From Burkholderia pyrrocinia (GTDB lineage: Bacteria > Pseudomonadota > Gammaproteobacteria > Burkholderiales > Burkholderiaceae), in contig NZ_CP094460.1 of assembly GCF_022809715.1 (NCBI RefSeq), forward strand, positions 868,001-932,000: a stretch of 64,000 nucleotides of DNA, written 5' to 3'. The notes beneath the pieces are model-generated. The model searched no databases, had not been told where the DNA came from, and saw only the letters and a program-made list of their open reading frames with translations. A program made the position numbers and the translations under genes. This document shows, piece by piece, positions 8,509-17,792 of this stretch (position 1 is the stretch's first letter; every line of letters begins with the position of its first letter).

Positions 8509-8573
8509 TTTTGTCCCGGTAAAACGCAGTTGTGTCGCATCCGGCCGCACGCGCGTCGGGTATCGTTGCACGC

Positions 8574-8606
8574 ATGCCGGCCCGTGCGCCGCACGGGCGC
8601 CGGCAT
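8574..8606 (+). promoter_or_regulatory. strong hairpin in the 5' leader of the FAH gene
   Basis: Arms ATGCCGG and CCGGCAT enclose a second stem CCCGTGC/GCACGGG with a three-base loop. There is no U tract, so it is not an obvious terminator. It ends 28 bases before the next start codon. Confidence 0.45.
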
Positions 8607-8634
8607 CCGTCTACCCACCGAACGAGGCCATCCG

Positions 8635-9333
<699 letters not shown>

Positions 9334-9376
9334 CGGATCGAAGAGGCACGCACGCGGGCCGATGCAGCGCCCGACG

Positions 9377-9404
9377 TGCGTTGTGCGTTGTGCGTTGTGC
9401 GTTG
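9377..9404 (+). repeat. 4 x 7-bp tandem repeat (TGCGTTG)
   Basis: Four perfect TGCGTTG units just after the FAH gene, next to an imperfect inverted repeat (ACGCACG near 9352 with CGTGCGT near 9375). It is intergenic and between convergent genes. Confidence 0.6.
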
Positions 9405-9438
9405 CGGCTCTGGCCGGCCGCAACGGCATTCCGGTTGC

Positions 9439-9984
9439 TCAGTCGTAGCGGCGCAGGAATGTGTCGGCGACGGCCGGCGGATTCAGCGCTTTCGCCGATT
9501 CGTTTTCCAGCGCCTCGGCTGCGTCGTCGTCGCTGATCGACACGAACAGCGTGATGGCGTCCCTTGCTTCGCCCGTGCCGAACAGGCCGTCGCGATCGAG
9601 CAGCCGCAACGCCTCGATCATGTCGGTGTGGAGTTGCCGGGAGAACTCCGCGAACCTCGACCGGACAAACGTCGGGCTCAGCACCTCGTCGGCCAGCTTG
9701 CCGCAGATCGCGTTGAACGGCGACGCTTCCGCCGCCGCGTACGCCCATTCGGGACAGCCCCACACGTACCACGGATCCGGATCGTCGTCCGCGACCGCCT
9801 GTTGCGCGCGGACCCGGCTCAGCCCTTCGACCGAATTGGCCGCCGGCACCACCGTCATCGCGCCGCTGTCCGTATAAAGCGCGAACGCGTAGAAATGCTC
9901 GTCCGGGTGCAACGCCCGCAGCGCCTTGAACGTCGCCCTCGCGGCGTCGGCAATTTCCCGCTGGAAATCAGAAAAGTCGATCAT
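9439..9984 (-). CDS. DUF4303-like protein of unknown function
   Basis: 181-aa soluble protein, MIDFSDFQREIADAARATFKALRALHPDEHFYAFALYTDSGAMTVVPAANS onward. The pattern (N-terminal helix, then HFYAFALYTD and a WxxxCPEWAY segment, then a helical C-terminus) is that of DUF4303, found with SMI1/immunity-type proteins. No catalytic residues are evident. A 3.75-copy 8-bp repeat sits directly before its ribosome-binding site (GAGG), eight bases before the ATG. The repeat changes spacing, not frame. Confidence 0.75.
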   Translation of the reverse strand: MIDFSDFQREIADAARATFKALRALHPDEHFYAFALYTDSGAMTVVPAANSVEGLSRVRAQQAVADDDPDPWYVWGCPEWAYAAAEASPFNAICGKLADEVLSPTFVRSRFAEFSRQLHTDMIEALRLLDRDGLFGTGEARDAITLFVSISDDDAAEALENESAKALNPPAVADTFLRRYD

Positions 9985-9991
9985 CGCATCC

Positions 9992-10021
9992 TCGCCCAGT
10001 CGCCCAGTCGCCCAGTCGCCC
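9992..10021 (-). repeat. 8-bp tandem repeat upstream of the DUF4303 gene
   Basis: On the + strand TCGCCCAG repeated three times plus TCGCCC. On the gene strand it reads CTGGGCGA units that run straight into GAGGATGCGATG, the ribosome-binding region and start codon. Confidence 0.75.
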
Positions 10022-10124
10022 TTCGCGCGTCGGGGAATACGGCTCGCGGATGGTTCGTCGTCTCCCGGCGTTCGATGAATTGTCCGCCAATCGCGCGCGG
10101 CGCGGTAGCGGGCCGCATCCGTGT

Positions 10125-11336
10125 TCACTGCCCGGCGTCCCGCGCGTCGAACACGCGCACGCAGACGGCGGCCGCGAGCGCGATCGCCGCCGACAGCAGC
10201 ATCATCGCGAGCGGCGCATAACCCGCGTTGCCGGCGGTCAGCACCGCGCCCGTCAACGAAGACAGCGCGGCGCCGCCGGCGATCGTCATCGCGCCGGCCA
10301 GCCCCGACGCGCTGCCCGCCAGCTCCGGCCGCACCGACACCGCACCGGCATGCGCGCCGGGATTGGTCAGCCCGTTGCCGATGCCGACCAGCACGCACGG
10401 CCCGAACCACGCGATCGCATGCGTCACGCCGCCAAATACCAGCGCGAGGCCGATCAGCGGCCCCGCGCACGCGACGACACGACCGCACAGGATCGTCGTC
10501 GCCAGCGCGTAGCGGCGTGCGAAACGCGCGGCCAGAAAGCTGCCGCACACGAAACCGGCGGTGATCGTCCCCATGTAGAAACCGATCTCCGCCGGCGCGA
10601 TGCCGAACAGCGTTTTTGCGGCGAGCGGCGCGCCGGCCAGGAACGCGTAGAACGAGCCCGTCGAAAACGCCATGCAGAGCGCATAGGCCCAGAAACGGCG
10701 GGCGCGGAGCAGCGCCGGATACGCGCGAAGCTGCCGCCCGAGACTCGACGACCGGTTCGTGTGCGTTTCGACGAGATCGAACGCGCACCAGCCGAACAGC
10801 ACGACGCCGGCCGCGCCGAGCAACCAGAAGCTCGCGCGCCAGCCCACCGTTTGATCGAGCACGCCGCCGAGCGTCGGGCCAAGCATCGGCGCGAACGCGG
10901 CCGCCATCGCCGCATAGCCGATCCGGCTCGCCGCACGGCTGCCGCCGCCGGTGTCGCGGATCGTCGCCATCGACACCGGATAGACCGACGTGATCGCCGC
11001 CTGCATCAGCCGGCACGCGAGAAACACGCGGATATCGGTCGCCATCGCGCAGCCGAGCGAGCCGAGCGCGAACACGCCGACGCTCGCCAGCACGATCGGC
11101 CTTCGCCCGAACCGGTCCGACAGCGGCCCCATCACGAACTCGAGCGATGCCGCCACCGCCGCGTACCCGCCGAGCGACAGCGCGACGAGCGCATAGTCGG
11201 CGCGCAGGTCGCGCGCGATCGCCGGCAGCGACGGCAGGAACAAGCTCAGCGGCAGCACCGAGAACGCGCACAGCAGGATCAGCGTCGCGTGTCGCGGCGA
11301 CGCCGCAGCGGAATCGATCGGCAGGTTCGGTTGCAA
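10125..11336 (-). CDS. Bcr/CflA-type multidrug efflux MFS transporter
   Basis: 403 aa with 12 predicted membrane segments, a drug:H+ antiporter of the inner membrane. The N-terminal half has LSLFLPSLPAIARDL and GPLSDRFGRRPIVLAS (MFS motif A, residues about 69-84). RLMQAAITSVYPVSMATIRDTGGG and a TM5 APMLGPTLGGVLDQTVGWRASFW follow, the antiporter motif C (gxxxGPxxGG). The start MQPNLPIDSAAASPRH is the first ATG. It stands alone and marks the conserved left border of the lower-GC island. Confidence 0.9.
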   Translation of the reverse strand: MQPNLPIDSAAASPRHATLILLCAFSVLPLSLFLPSLPAIARDLRADYALVALSLGGYAAVAASLEFVMGPLSDRFGRRPIVLASVGVFALGSLGCAMATDIRVFLACRLMQAAITSVYPVSMATIRDTGGGSRAASRIGYAAMAAAFAPMLGPTLGGVLDQTVGWRASFWLLGAAGVVLFGWCAFDLVETHTNRSSSLGRQLRAYPALLRARRFWAYALCMAFSTGSFYAFLAGAPLAAKTLFGIAPAEIGFYMGTITAGFVCGSFLAARFARRYALATTILCGRVVACAGPLIGLALVFGGVTHAIAWFGPCVLVGIGNGLTNPGAHAGAVSVRPELAGSASGLAGAMTIAGGAALSSLTGAVLTAGNAGYAPLAMMLLSAAIALAAAVCVRVFDARDAGQ

Positions 11337-11506
11337 GCGAATGTCCTCCGCGCACGCGCCGCGTGGGGGTGCGCAATGGAAAAAAGTTCTTCGCGGATTT
11401 CTGGGGGGCGTGAGAAAGACCGTCTGAGGTCGGCCAGAAGCGGGCGTTCGACATCGCTGGTCGGATCGTTGACAATGCGGCTGTCGACCACGCCGAGATC
11501 GGAAGA

Positions 11507-11761
11507 ATGGATAACGATCGGGTGTTTTTGCTGCCGTGTGGAATCGACCTCAGGGTTGAGGACGGAATCGCAAGTATCGAATCCAATTTGCCGGACGCAC
11601 TACCTAGCTTTAGCGATCCCGTAGAGAATGGGCGCATCGTCGGGGTTGTTGAAGGCGTCGAGCAATTGTTGCTTTCGCTCGCGCGTGTCGGTATCGATTT
11701 GTCCAATCCGCAGTTCGCGCGGGCAATCAACGACTGCGTAGCCAACCTTCAATCAGGCTGA
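11507..11761 (+). CDS. small hypothetical protein
   Basis: 84 aa, MDNDRVFLLPCGIDLRVEDG onward, with no recognised domain. GC and codon use are lower than in the flanking core genes, and it opens the accessory island. It has no signal peptide and one amphipathic helix near VEGVEQLLLSLARVGIDL. The ATG is close to a GGAAGA purine run. It may be an immunity or leftover cassette gene, given its neighbours; this is inference only. Confidence 0.5.
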   Translation: MDNDRVFLLPCGIDLRVEDGIASIESNLPDALPSFSDPVENGRIVGVVEGVEQLLLSLARVGIDLSNPQFARAINDCVANLQSG

Positions 11762-11885
11762 TCGGCGAATTTCCGCGTGCGGCCAGGAGCTGCCACGCGA
11801 CGACCAAGCCTCAAAGGCGACGCTCATACTTCAGATATGCTCGAGGTTGGCATCCTGTTTCTAACAGTATGAGGCGTAGAACGAT

Positions 11886-12293
11886 ATGGTTGAAGGCTGG
11901 CACGGAGACGATTACATCGTCCTATTTGCAGACGATGAGGCATTGGCCACGGCGAGCGCCTGCGGATTCGACACGGCGCTTCCCGGCTTCTCAGTCTTGG
12001 GGCTCCGAGGTTGGCAAGATTTCATCGTCCAGGATGAGGCCGGGGCGACTTTCACCATCCCCAGCGTTCCGCTGGATACGCGTTACCTTGCATCTTTCAA
12101 TCTTCCGGTTCCGTATGACCTGGAGCCTGATCCGCGACTCGCTGGAAAGGTCAAATGGCTAGTAAAACCACTGATTTTCGGTGGAACCGCAGACGCAGAG
12201 GAGAACGTGTCATGGGTTACGCATCAGCAGCACGGAGAGCTCGTGCGATGGTGGAATGAGCAGTACAGGTTCGCCAAGGCCTCGCAGGCTTGA
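11886..12293 (+). CDS. hypothetical protein, immunity-like
   Basis: 135-aa acidic soluble protein beginning MVEGWHGDDYIVLFADDEAL. The C-terminal part contains GGTADAEENVSWVTHQQHGELVRWWNEQYR, an arrangement I associate with stand-alone immunity-type proteins of polymorphic toxin loci; the family could not be fixed by eye. No toxin gene is present in the window. It lies in lower-GC DNA between two other small orphan genes, and a GGCCGGGAGCGGTCAG sequence follows its stop. Confidence 0.6.
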   Translation: MVEGWHGDDYIVLFADDEALATASACGFDTALPGFSVLGLRGWQDFIVQDEAGATFTIPSVPLDTRYLASFNLPVPYDLEPDPRLAGKVKWLVKPLIFGGTADAEENVSWVTHQQHGELVRWWNEQYRFAKASQA

Positions 12294-12405
12294 CGACGCA
12301 ATCGCCTTGGATAGGCCGGGAGCGGTCAGCAGCCCTCGCGTCTTGTATTGGGAACAATAACAACAGCGACCGACGCTATTCTCAACGACTACCGAGAGTG
12401 GATCC

Positions 12406-12759
12406 GTGATGCCCGATTTACTTAATGAAACTGAGCGACCAACATGGTTTGCTTATCCGCGCCACTTTGCCCGGGCAGTTGAACTGAATATCCTCAATCT
12501 AGAGCCGTGGCAGCTACTTGAGGGAAAATGGCTCCGCGTTCGGCTAGAAGGGCTGGCTAAGCGATATCCCGATCGGCAGTTGGTCCCTTTCTTCCGAGAT
12601 ACGGGTAGCGATGACATAGCCTGTTGGGAGGCGGGCAAGGGCGAACGAGTGCAGATCGTTCACGACTTCGCGTCGGCAGGGTGGGAATGCGCCGGCGAGT
12701 TCGAAAATTTCCTAGCCTGGTACAAGGCCACCGTAGACATCGCATTGGACTTTGAGTGA
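12406..12759 (+). CDS. hypothetical protein, SMI1/KNR4 (SUKH)-like immunity candidate
   Basis: 117 aa from a GTG (ATG alternative at 12409). The middle and end, ACWEAGKGERVQIVHDFASAG and EFENFLAWYKATVDIALDFE, have the shape of the C-terminal half of SUKH/SMI1 proteins (buried Asp-x-x-Cys-Trp strand, then a Phe-Leu-x-Trp helix). Such genes often act as orphan immunity proteins in toxin cassettes. The assignment is by pattern only. It is followed by 270 bp of non-coding DNA carrying one copy of a 17-bp repeat. Confidence 0.6.
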   Translation: MMPDLLNETERPTWFAYPRHFARAVELNILNLEPWQLLEGKWLRVRLEGLAKRYPDRQLVPFFRDTGSDDIACWEAGKGERVQIVHDFASAGWECAGEFENFLAWYKATVDIALDFE

Positions 12760-12820
12760 CCGCTTCCGGGATAGCCGTGGGGGCGGCTCCGGGTCGGTTT
12801 CCGCCGGTCACCACCGGCAG

Positions 12821-12837
12821 TTGCCGGCCAGGAACGG
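12821..12837 (+). repeat. 17-bp repeat, left copy
   Basis: TTGCCGGCCAGGAACGG, identical to 17491-17507 in the same orientation. The two copies bracket the Gabija genes and the recombinase. The surrounding 270 bp (12760-13029) hold no gene that I can support, but do contain an inverted repeat GGACG/CGTCC. Confidence 0.7.
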
Positions 12838-13029
12838 ACGTTAGCGTGCATAAGTCGAGCGTCCGAACCGCGACTCAAATCAGTCATCGGGATTCGTCGT
12901 CGGTGTGGACTAGTAGGGCAATCATGCTGATGCCCGTCGTTATGGATCGGCCTCGAGAGCTCCCGCTCCGTGGTCACAGCAGGAGTATCCGCCGAGCGCG
13001 CCGAGTTTACTAACAACACGGTCAACGTT

Positions 13030-14796
13030 TCATTGTTTGCCTAAAAAGCCGGCCCCAACAAACCGACTTGGACGGTTCCTGTAATCGCGCATGTCTGGGG
13101 CGTACATCAGGTATTTTTGAGCTCGAGTCAGCCCTACATAGAACAGTCGCTGAGCTTCAGCAAACTCCTCTTCGGTCCTGAGTTGATAGAAGGGAATGCT
13201 CCCTTCGTTCAGATCAACCATCGCAACTGCACTGAACTCTCGGCCTTTTGCGGCGTGGAACGTCAAGAGCTTTACTGCGCGCTTTGGTCGCGCGAGAATT
13301 CCCATTTCCTCAATAGAGAGAGATTCTGGATCAATATTGTTTTTGCGGACATCGCGTTCCATTTCCTCCACCGACTCGCGAAGCGCCTCGACCTCGTGTG
13401 TGCAGATGTAACCTTCGGCCACAAGGTGTGCTGATACGCGTGCAGCAAGTAAATACAAGAACTCCATTCCACCAGTAGAACGATCTCGAGCATTGGCGGC
13501 ATCAGACAAAATTTGGTAGATTAGCCTTCGGCCGTCATATGTGAAGAGTCGGTGAGGTGCCCGATTTGCGACCTCTAATATCATGTCGTAGAGGGACCGT
13601 TCGACGCCCACCAGTGCTTCAAAATCTGGCTCGCACAGGTGGCCGCAGATTCTCTCTGCGACCGTTGCGAATAACCTCTGTCGCCTGTAGGGTCGAGCGC
13701 CCGGTCCGAGAACAGGTATGCCCCGGATTCGAAGCTCTTTCGCGATTGGCATCAACTTGAACCAGGAGTTGGCCAGAACCACCGACTCACCAGGTGGGAT
13801 ACCCAATTCCGCAATTCGCGGTAAGAAAAAATCGGTCACGGCATGGGTTGGGTTACTAGCGATTACTAAATCCGTCTGGAGAGCAAGTCCTTTATGTCGG
13901 CCCTCCGCCGTCATCGCTGGGACCCTGGGGAAAATCGCATTGGCATCGTCAATGATTGCGGGAGCAGACCGGAAGTTTCCCGACAGTGCGAAGTCGCGAA
14001 GCGCGCCGATGCGCTCAGCAAAGCTTTCCGCCAGATCCGGTGCGGCGCCCGCAAAACCAAAAATGGACTGGTAAAGGTCTCCCACCAAAAAGAACTTGGT
14101 GTTCCCTCGCCTGTGAACCTCTTCGAAGATGGCAACCTGGAGGTCCGTTGTGTCTTGAAACTCGTCCACCAGGATCCAGGCAAAGCGGGCCGAAAGGTGG
14201 TTACAGATTTCCGGATAAGTTAGGCAGAGAGTCAGAGAGTGATACAACAGACTCGCGAAGTCGACCTGTCGACGCTCATACATTAACCGCCAAAAATGGC
14301 TAGCTTCTGCGGGGCTGATGGTCCCAGACACGATGGGAGGACCGACAGTAAATTTTTCAGCGGTGATTCGGAGTTGGCCGAATTCATCCGTATCGCGCCC
14401 AGTAGCACGTTTACCAAACGCGGATCGCGTCTCCTGGACAAGACTTTCGAACTCTTCGCTATCTTGCCCGATGACCTTGAATCCGTGCTGAAAGTGAGGG
14501 AGTCGGTGTGAGTATGGTCGAAAAATGTTGTTAAGGCAGAACGCGTGGATAGTAGAAATGTCCAGAGCCCATTCGTCGCGGACGCCCAACGATCTTCTCA
14601 CACGCGATTCAATCTCGTGAACTGCCGCATTTGTGTACGTGATGCAGGCAACGCTCCGTGGAGTGGACTCCACTTCCTCGAGACAGCGCCCCAGCTTGGC
14701 GGTAATTACACTCGTCTTTCCGGAACCCGGACACGCGGTGAGGAACACCGAGCTATCGCACTCGACAGCGTCACGCTGTTCGTTCGTGAGTCTCAT
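13030..14796 (-). CDS. gajB: Gabija protein GajB (UvrD-like helicase)
   Basis: 588-aa superfamily 1 helicase, one half of the Gabija anti-phage complex with GajA. Motifs are LTACPGSGKTSVITAKL (Walker A, near residue 20), ITYTNAAVHEIESR (Ia), AWILVDEFQDTTDLQ (motif II), FLVGDLYQSIFGFAGA (III), NFRSAPAIIDDANAIF (IV), LLTFHAAKGREFSAVAMVD (V) and RLFYVGLTRAQKYL (VI). All are intact. The start MRLTNEQRDAVE overlaps the gajA stop (ATGA), so ATG 14796 is preferred over 14811. It is longer than the ~500-aa type member. Lower GC than the flanks suggests horizontal acquisition. Confidence 0.88.
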   Translation of the reverse strand: MRLTNEQRDAVECDSSVFLTACPGSGKTSVITAKLGRCLEEVESTPRSVACITYTNAAVHEIESRVRRSLGVRDEWALDISTIHAFCLNNIFRPYSHRLPHFQHGFKVIGQDSEEFESLVQETRSAFGKRATGRDTDEFGQLRITAEKFTVGPPIVSGTISPAEASHFWRLMYERRQVDFASLLYHSLTLCLTYPEICNHLSARFAWILVDEFQDTTDLQVAIFEEVHRRGNTKFFLVGDLYQSIFGFAGAAPDLAESFAERIGALRDFALSGNFRSAPAIIDDANAIFPRVPAMTAEGRHKGLALQTDLVIASNPTHAVTDFFLPRIAELGIPPGESVVLANSWFKLMPIAKELRIRGIPVLGPGARPYRRQRLFATVAERICGHLCEPDFEALVGVERSLYDMILEVANRAPHRLFTYDGRRLIYQILSDAANARDRSTGGMEFLYLLAARVSAHLVAEGYICTHEVEALRESVEEMERDVRKNNIDPESLSIEEMGILARPKRAVKLLTFHAAKGREFSAVAMVDLNEGSIPFYQLRTEEEFAEAQRLFYVGLTRAQKYLMYAPDMRDYRNRPSRFVGAGFLGKQ

Positions 14797-16613
14797 GGTT
14801 GAGACAACCATTCAACAGCTTCCCGGATATACGGGGGAATGGATGTTGCTGTCGCGATGTTTCGCGCTGCAACTTGCGCGAAGCGAGCCTTCCCATACCG
14901 CTTCGCCGTGCTGAGGACCTTGCCCCTGCATCTTTCGGCAAGCTCTTTCGCACCGTCACTTCCAGGTTCGAGCGTTTTCCATTCCTCGCGCCAGCGTCGC
15001 AGTTGTGCCGCCACCGCGACTGCACCGAGCGATGAAGCCGTCCGTGCGAACATCTCGATATTTCCATACATCGTAACGGCACGCTCAAACGTTGTGGCAT
15101 TCGCGAACACCTTTACGTACTTGCTTTCGAGTCTAGAGAGGTCCGGCGCGTTAAACGGCGCCTCCTCTTCACTGAGCCCCGACTCGGCGGCGTCTGAAGG
15201 CGTTAGGTCACCATCGGCGATGATTGCACATTTCTTCGGTAGCCCATACTTTGAGAAGAGCTTTGCGTAGACGTCGAAGTGAACCCCGTAGATGGGAATT
15301 ACGGTAATGCCTTCACGGTCTAGGTCGCGCCCCAGTACCTGGTTCACTAGGGCGGGAATCAAGAGCAGTTCAGCGGGCCCCTCGACCAAGATCACCTTTC
15401 TTGCGAAAAGCAGGCCCGATTTGGTTGCATCCAAATAGCGTTCTAAGTCAGCAACATCATCGTCGGAGAGGTTGTCGCAGGCAGACGGTACCGAAGAGTG
15501 TGAGCATCCAGTGCCAACATTCGTTAACGCGACGAATTTGTTTAACCCAGCCTGTGCCGTGATGTGAGTGCTGTGTGTGGTCAGAATAGTCTGGAATGGC
15601 AGCCCTTCCAGCGCGGCGTAGAGGGAGAGTTGCAATTGAGGGTGCAGATGGGCTTCCGGTTCTTCGAACAGTATGAGTTGCCCTGCTGAGTTTTCTTGCT
15701 GGAGTCGTCGCTTAAAGTACTCGATGAGGATGGCGATGTAGAGAACATTGTTAACGCCAAGGCCATTCGAGCTTGGATCTGCATCAGTGACTGCGTCATT
15801 GGAGAGCAGAAGCCGGAGCGCCCGCACCACTGACTGAAATGTAGGCTCTGCCAAGCCGACATCAATGGTCATTTCGAACGCAGGGCCGGCGACCTCATTG
15901 AACGACTTATCAACGGCGCGGGCGAGCTTCGTGATAGTGTCCGACGACGATATTGTACCGTTCGCCTTTTCCAGTGCAGTGACAAGCTTCTGCTTCTCTG
16001 CATCCGTGATAGCAGACGCCTCAATGAGTTTCACGAAGGGCGACGACCGAGGTTGCCGGAGATCGCTCTCCACATCACGGAGTGCCGGGAGAAATACAAC
16101 CTGGAAGGCCTGGAGGTCAGAGAACCGGATCCCGAACCCAACATCTTCGTCCCAATCAATTTTTGCGAGGTTTATCTCGGCGTCACCTCCCCCTTGCAGT
16201 TCCCACTGATAGTCAGAAAGTACAAGCTTTCCGAGGGTTGGGTCCGCGGCCGCCAGTCGTTCGCGGATGCTCGGCCGAGGCCGAAAACGATAAATCAGAC
16301 GAGCTCGGTTCGATTCAACACTCCACGCTCCAGCGAGAGCTTCCTCGTTAACCTTCCCCGCATAGTCAGTTATTTCGAGGCCAATTAATACCTCGGCAGG
16401 CTTGCCAATATCAATGGCGGTTGATATATCGCGCATCGACAAACTACGATACGTCGATGGGAGATTTGCGTCTATGCAAAGCCGAATCGCATGGAGAAAT
16501 GCAGACTTGCCGGTGTTGTTCTCCCCGATGACGCAACTGATATTGTTGTCCAAGGATATATCGAGGTGCTGGAAGGCTCGAAAGTTGCGAATTACGACAC
16601 GGCTGATTCTCAC
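14793..16613 (-). CDS. gajA: Gabija protein GajA (OLD-family ATPase/TOPRIM nuclease)
   Basis: 606-aa class-2 OLD nuclease. The ABC-type ATPase N-terminal part starts MRISRVVIRNFRAFQHLDISL with Walker A GENNTGKSAF (residues about 32-41), Walker B QLILFEEPEAHLHPQLQ and H-loop ILTTHSTHI. The C-terminal TOPRIM has VILVEGPAELLLIPALV (catalytic Glu) and CAIIADGDLTPSD (DxD). In Gabija the GajA tetramer cuts phage DNA and is gated by nucleotide; GajB joins it. Both catalytic centres look complete. It is first in a two-gene leftward operon. The 224 bp upstream to the recombinase gene hold its promoter. Confidence 0.9.
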   Translation of the reverse strand: MRISRVVIRNFRAFQHLDISLDNNISCVIGENNTGKSAFLHAIRLCIDANLPSTYRSLSMRDISTAIDIGKPAEVLIGLEITDYAGKVNEEALAGAWSVESNRARLIYRFRPRPSIRERLAAADPTLGKLVLSDYQWELQGGGDAEINLAKIDWDEDVGFGIRFSDLQAFQVVFLPALRDVESDLRQPRSSPFVKLIEASAITDAEKQKLVTALEKANGTISSSDTITKLARAVDKSFNEVAGPAFEMTIDVGLAEPTFQSVVRALRLLLSNDAVTDADPSSNGLGVNNVLYIAILIEYFKRRLQQENSAGQLILFEEPEAHLHPQLQLSLYAALEGLPFQTILTTHSTHITAQAGLNKFVALTNVGTGCSHSSVPSACDNLSDDDVADLERYLDATKSGLLFARKVILVEGPAELLLIPALVNQVLGRDLDREGITVIPIYGVHFDVYAKLFSKYGLPKKCAIIADGDLTPSDAAESGLSEEEAPFNAPDLSRLESKYVKVFANATTFERAVTMYGNIEMFARTASSLGAVAVAAQLRRWREEWKTLEPGSDGAKELAERCRGKVLSTAKRYGKARFAQVAARNIATATSIPPYIREAVEWLSQP

Positions 16614-16837
16614 GACGTCTCTCTCTCGAAGGCAATGCTAGAGATGATAGATCGAACCCGTGAAATTGGGCCGAATTTTGGGGTAGATAACTGATGTTAT
16701 TTGTCGGCGTCAGAAGGACCGCTAGCCAACTGGAAGCCGTCGCTGGAGTCCTGTAAATCGAATGACCGCGGCGGGTCGGGTTGCGACCGCCCGACGCGGC
16801 GCACACTTAATCTCCCTTCGCTTGAAAGGAGATTGTC

Positions 16838-17464
16838 ATGGAATCCGAGAATGTCGTGGTTGTCCACCGCGTGCCGTGGAACAAGGGCAAGCTCACCGGG
16901 CAGAAGCCACCGTTAAAGCTTCGGGAAATCTGGGCGATCCGGACGAGACTTCAGATGGCGTCGAACATTCGTGAGCTCGCGATGTTCAATCTCGCGATTG
17001 ATAGCAAGCTGCGGGCGTGCGACCTCACGCGGTTACGGGTCCAGGATGTCCGTCACGGAAGCCAAGTGGCGTCGAGAGCGACAGTCATGCAGCAGAAGAC
17101 CCAGCGGCCGGTGCAATTTGAGATCACGGAACAGACTCGTGAGAGCCTCGAAGCGTGGGTCGAAACCCGGGGACTGAAGGCGGCGGATTTTCTGTTCCCG
17201 AGCCGGATTCATACGTCACCGCACCTGTCGACGCGGCAATATGCCCGGCTGGTACACGGCTGGGTCGCATCGATTGGCCTCGACGATACCGCATACGGTA
17301 CCCACACGATGCGCCGCACGAAAGCTTCGCTGATCTACCGGCGGACAAAGAACCTTCGGGCGGTGCAGTTGCTGCTCGGACACACAAAGCTGGAAAGCAC
17401 GGTTCGCTACCTGGGAATCGAGGTCGACGATGCCCTCGAGATGGCGGAGCAGACCGAGGTTTGA
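16838..17464 (+). CDS. tyrosine-type site-specific recombinase, catalytic-domain only
   Basis: 208 aa. The catalytic set is visible: first Arg in SKLRACDLTRLRVQDV, His-x-x-Arg in YGTHTMRRTKASLIY, and His plus nucleophile Tyr in LLGHTKLESTVRYLGIE. The usual N-terminal arm-binding and much of the core-binding domain are missing (family full length is 300-400 aa). The N-terminus instead has a short basic stretch, VPWNKGKLTGQKPPLKLRE. Such short recombinases are common as orphans in Burkholderia and Pseudomonas. It sits between the Gabija pair and the FRG/PLD pair and could have moved either. Confidence 0.88.
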   Translation: MESENVVVVHRVPWNKGKLTGQKPPLKLREIWAIRTRLQMASNIRELAMFNLAIDSKLRACDLTRLRVQDVRHGSQVASRATVMQQKTQRPVQFEITEQTRESLEAWVETRGLKAADFLFPSRIHTSPHLSTRQYARLVHGWVASIGLDDTAYGTHTMRRTKASLIYRRTKNLRAVQLLLGHTKLESTVRYLGIEVDDALEMAEQTEV

Positions 17465-17490
17465 TCGCGTCTTGGCCGGCGAGCGGTCGC

Positions 17491-17507
17491 TTGCCGGCCA
17501 GGAACGG
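17491..17507 (+). repeat. 17-bp repeat, right copy
   Basis: TTGCCGGCCAGGAACGG, the second copy of the sequence at 12821. It begins 27 bases after the recombinase stop codon. The rest of 17508-17792 holds no gene; a tRNA-T-loop-like stretch lies at 17586-17620. Confidence 0.7.
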
Positions 17508-17585
17508 TCTCTCAGGCACTGTCAGCGAGCGGCGGCTTATGAGCGACCAAGAGCCCATAAGGCAAGTAGTGCGTGTGGTTGGGAT

Positions 17586-17620
17586 CAGAGGGTTGTTGCT
17601 TCGAATCCTATCGGGGGCCG
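17586..17620 (+). other. possible decayed tRNA 3' end
   Basis: GGGTTGTTGCTTCGAATCC followed by TATCGGGGGCC resembles the T-arm and acceptor end of a bacterial tRNA (TTCGAATC loop motif). The T-stem does not pair cleanly, there is no CCA, and no 5' half is evident. It may be a remnant of an integration site. Confidence 0.25.
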
Positions 17621-17792
17621 GTTAGTAGTCGCTGACCCCGTTGTTTTTACACGACGCAACGAGATCGCGCGCGATGTATTCCTCTGCATGGCAAGCCGCA
17701 TCCCATGCAATCCGCCGGTGTCCGGAAATTGATTGCCGCAGGGCGATTCGTTCAGGGCTATTATCTTGCTGTTTTCATCTGAAAGGGCGGCC

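Noticed and set aside
9992..10021. short tandem repeat as a CRISPR array
   Set aside because: Units are 8 bp, adjacent and without spacers; no cas genes are in the window.
9439..11745. 768-aa open frame on the - strand
   Set aside because: It merges the DUF4303 gene with a shadow of the efflux pump; the 181-aa start at 9984 with its GAGG site is the real gene.
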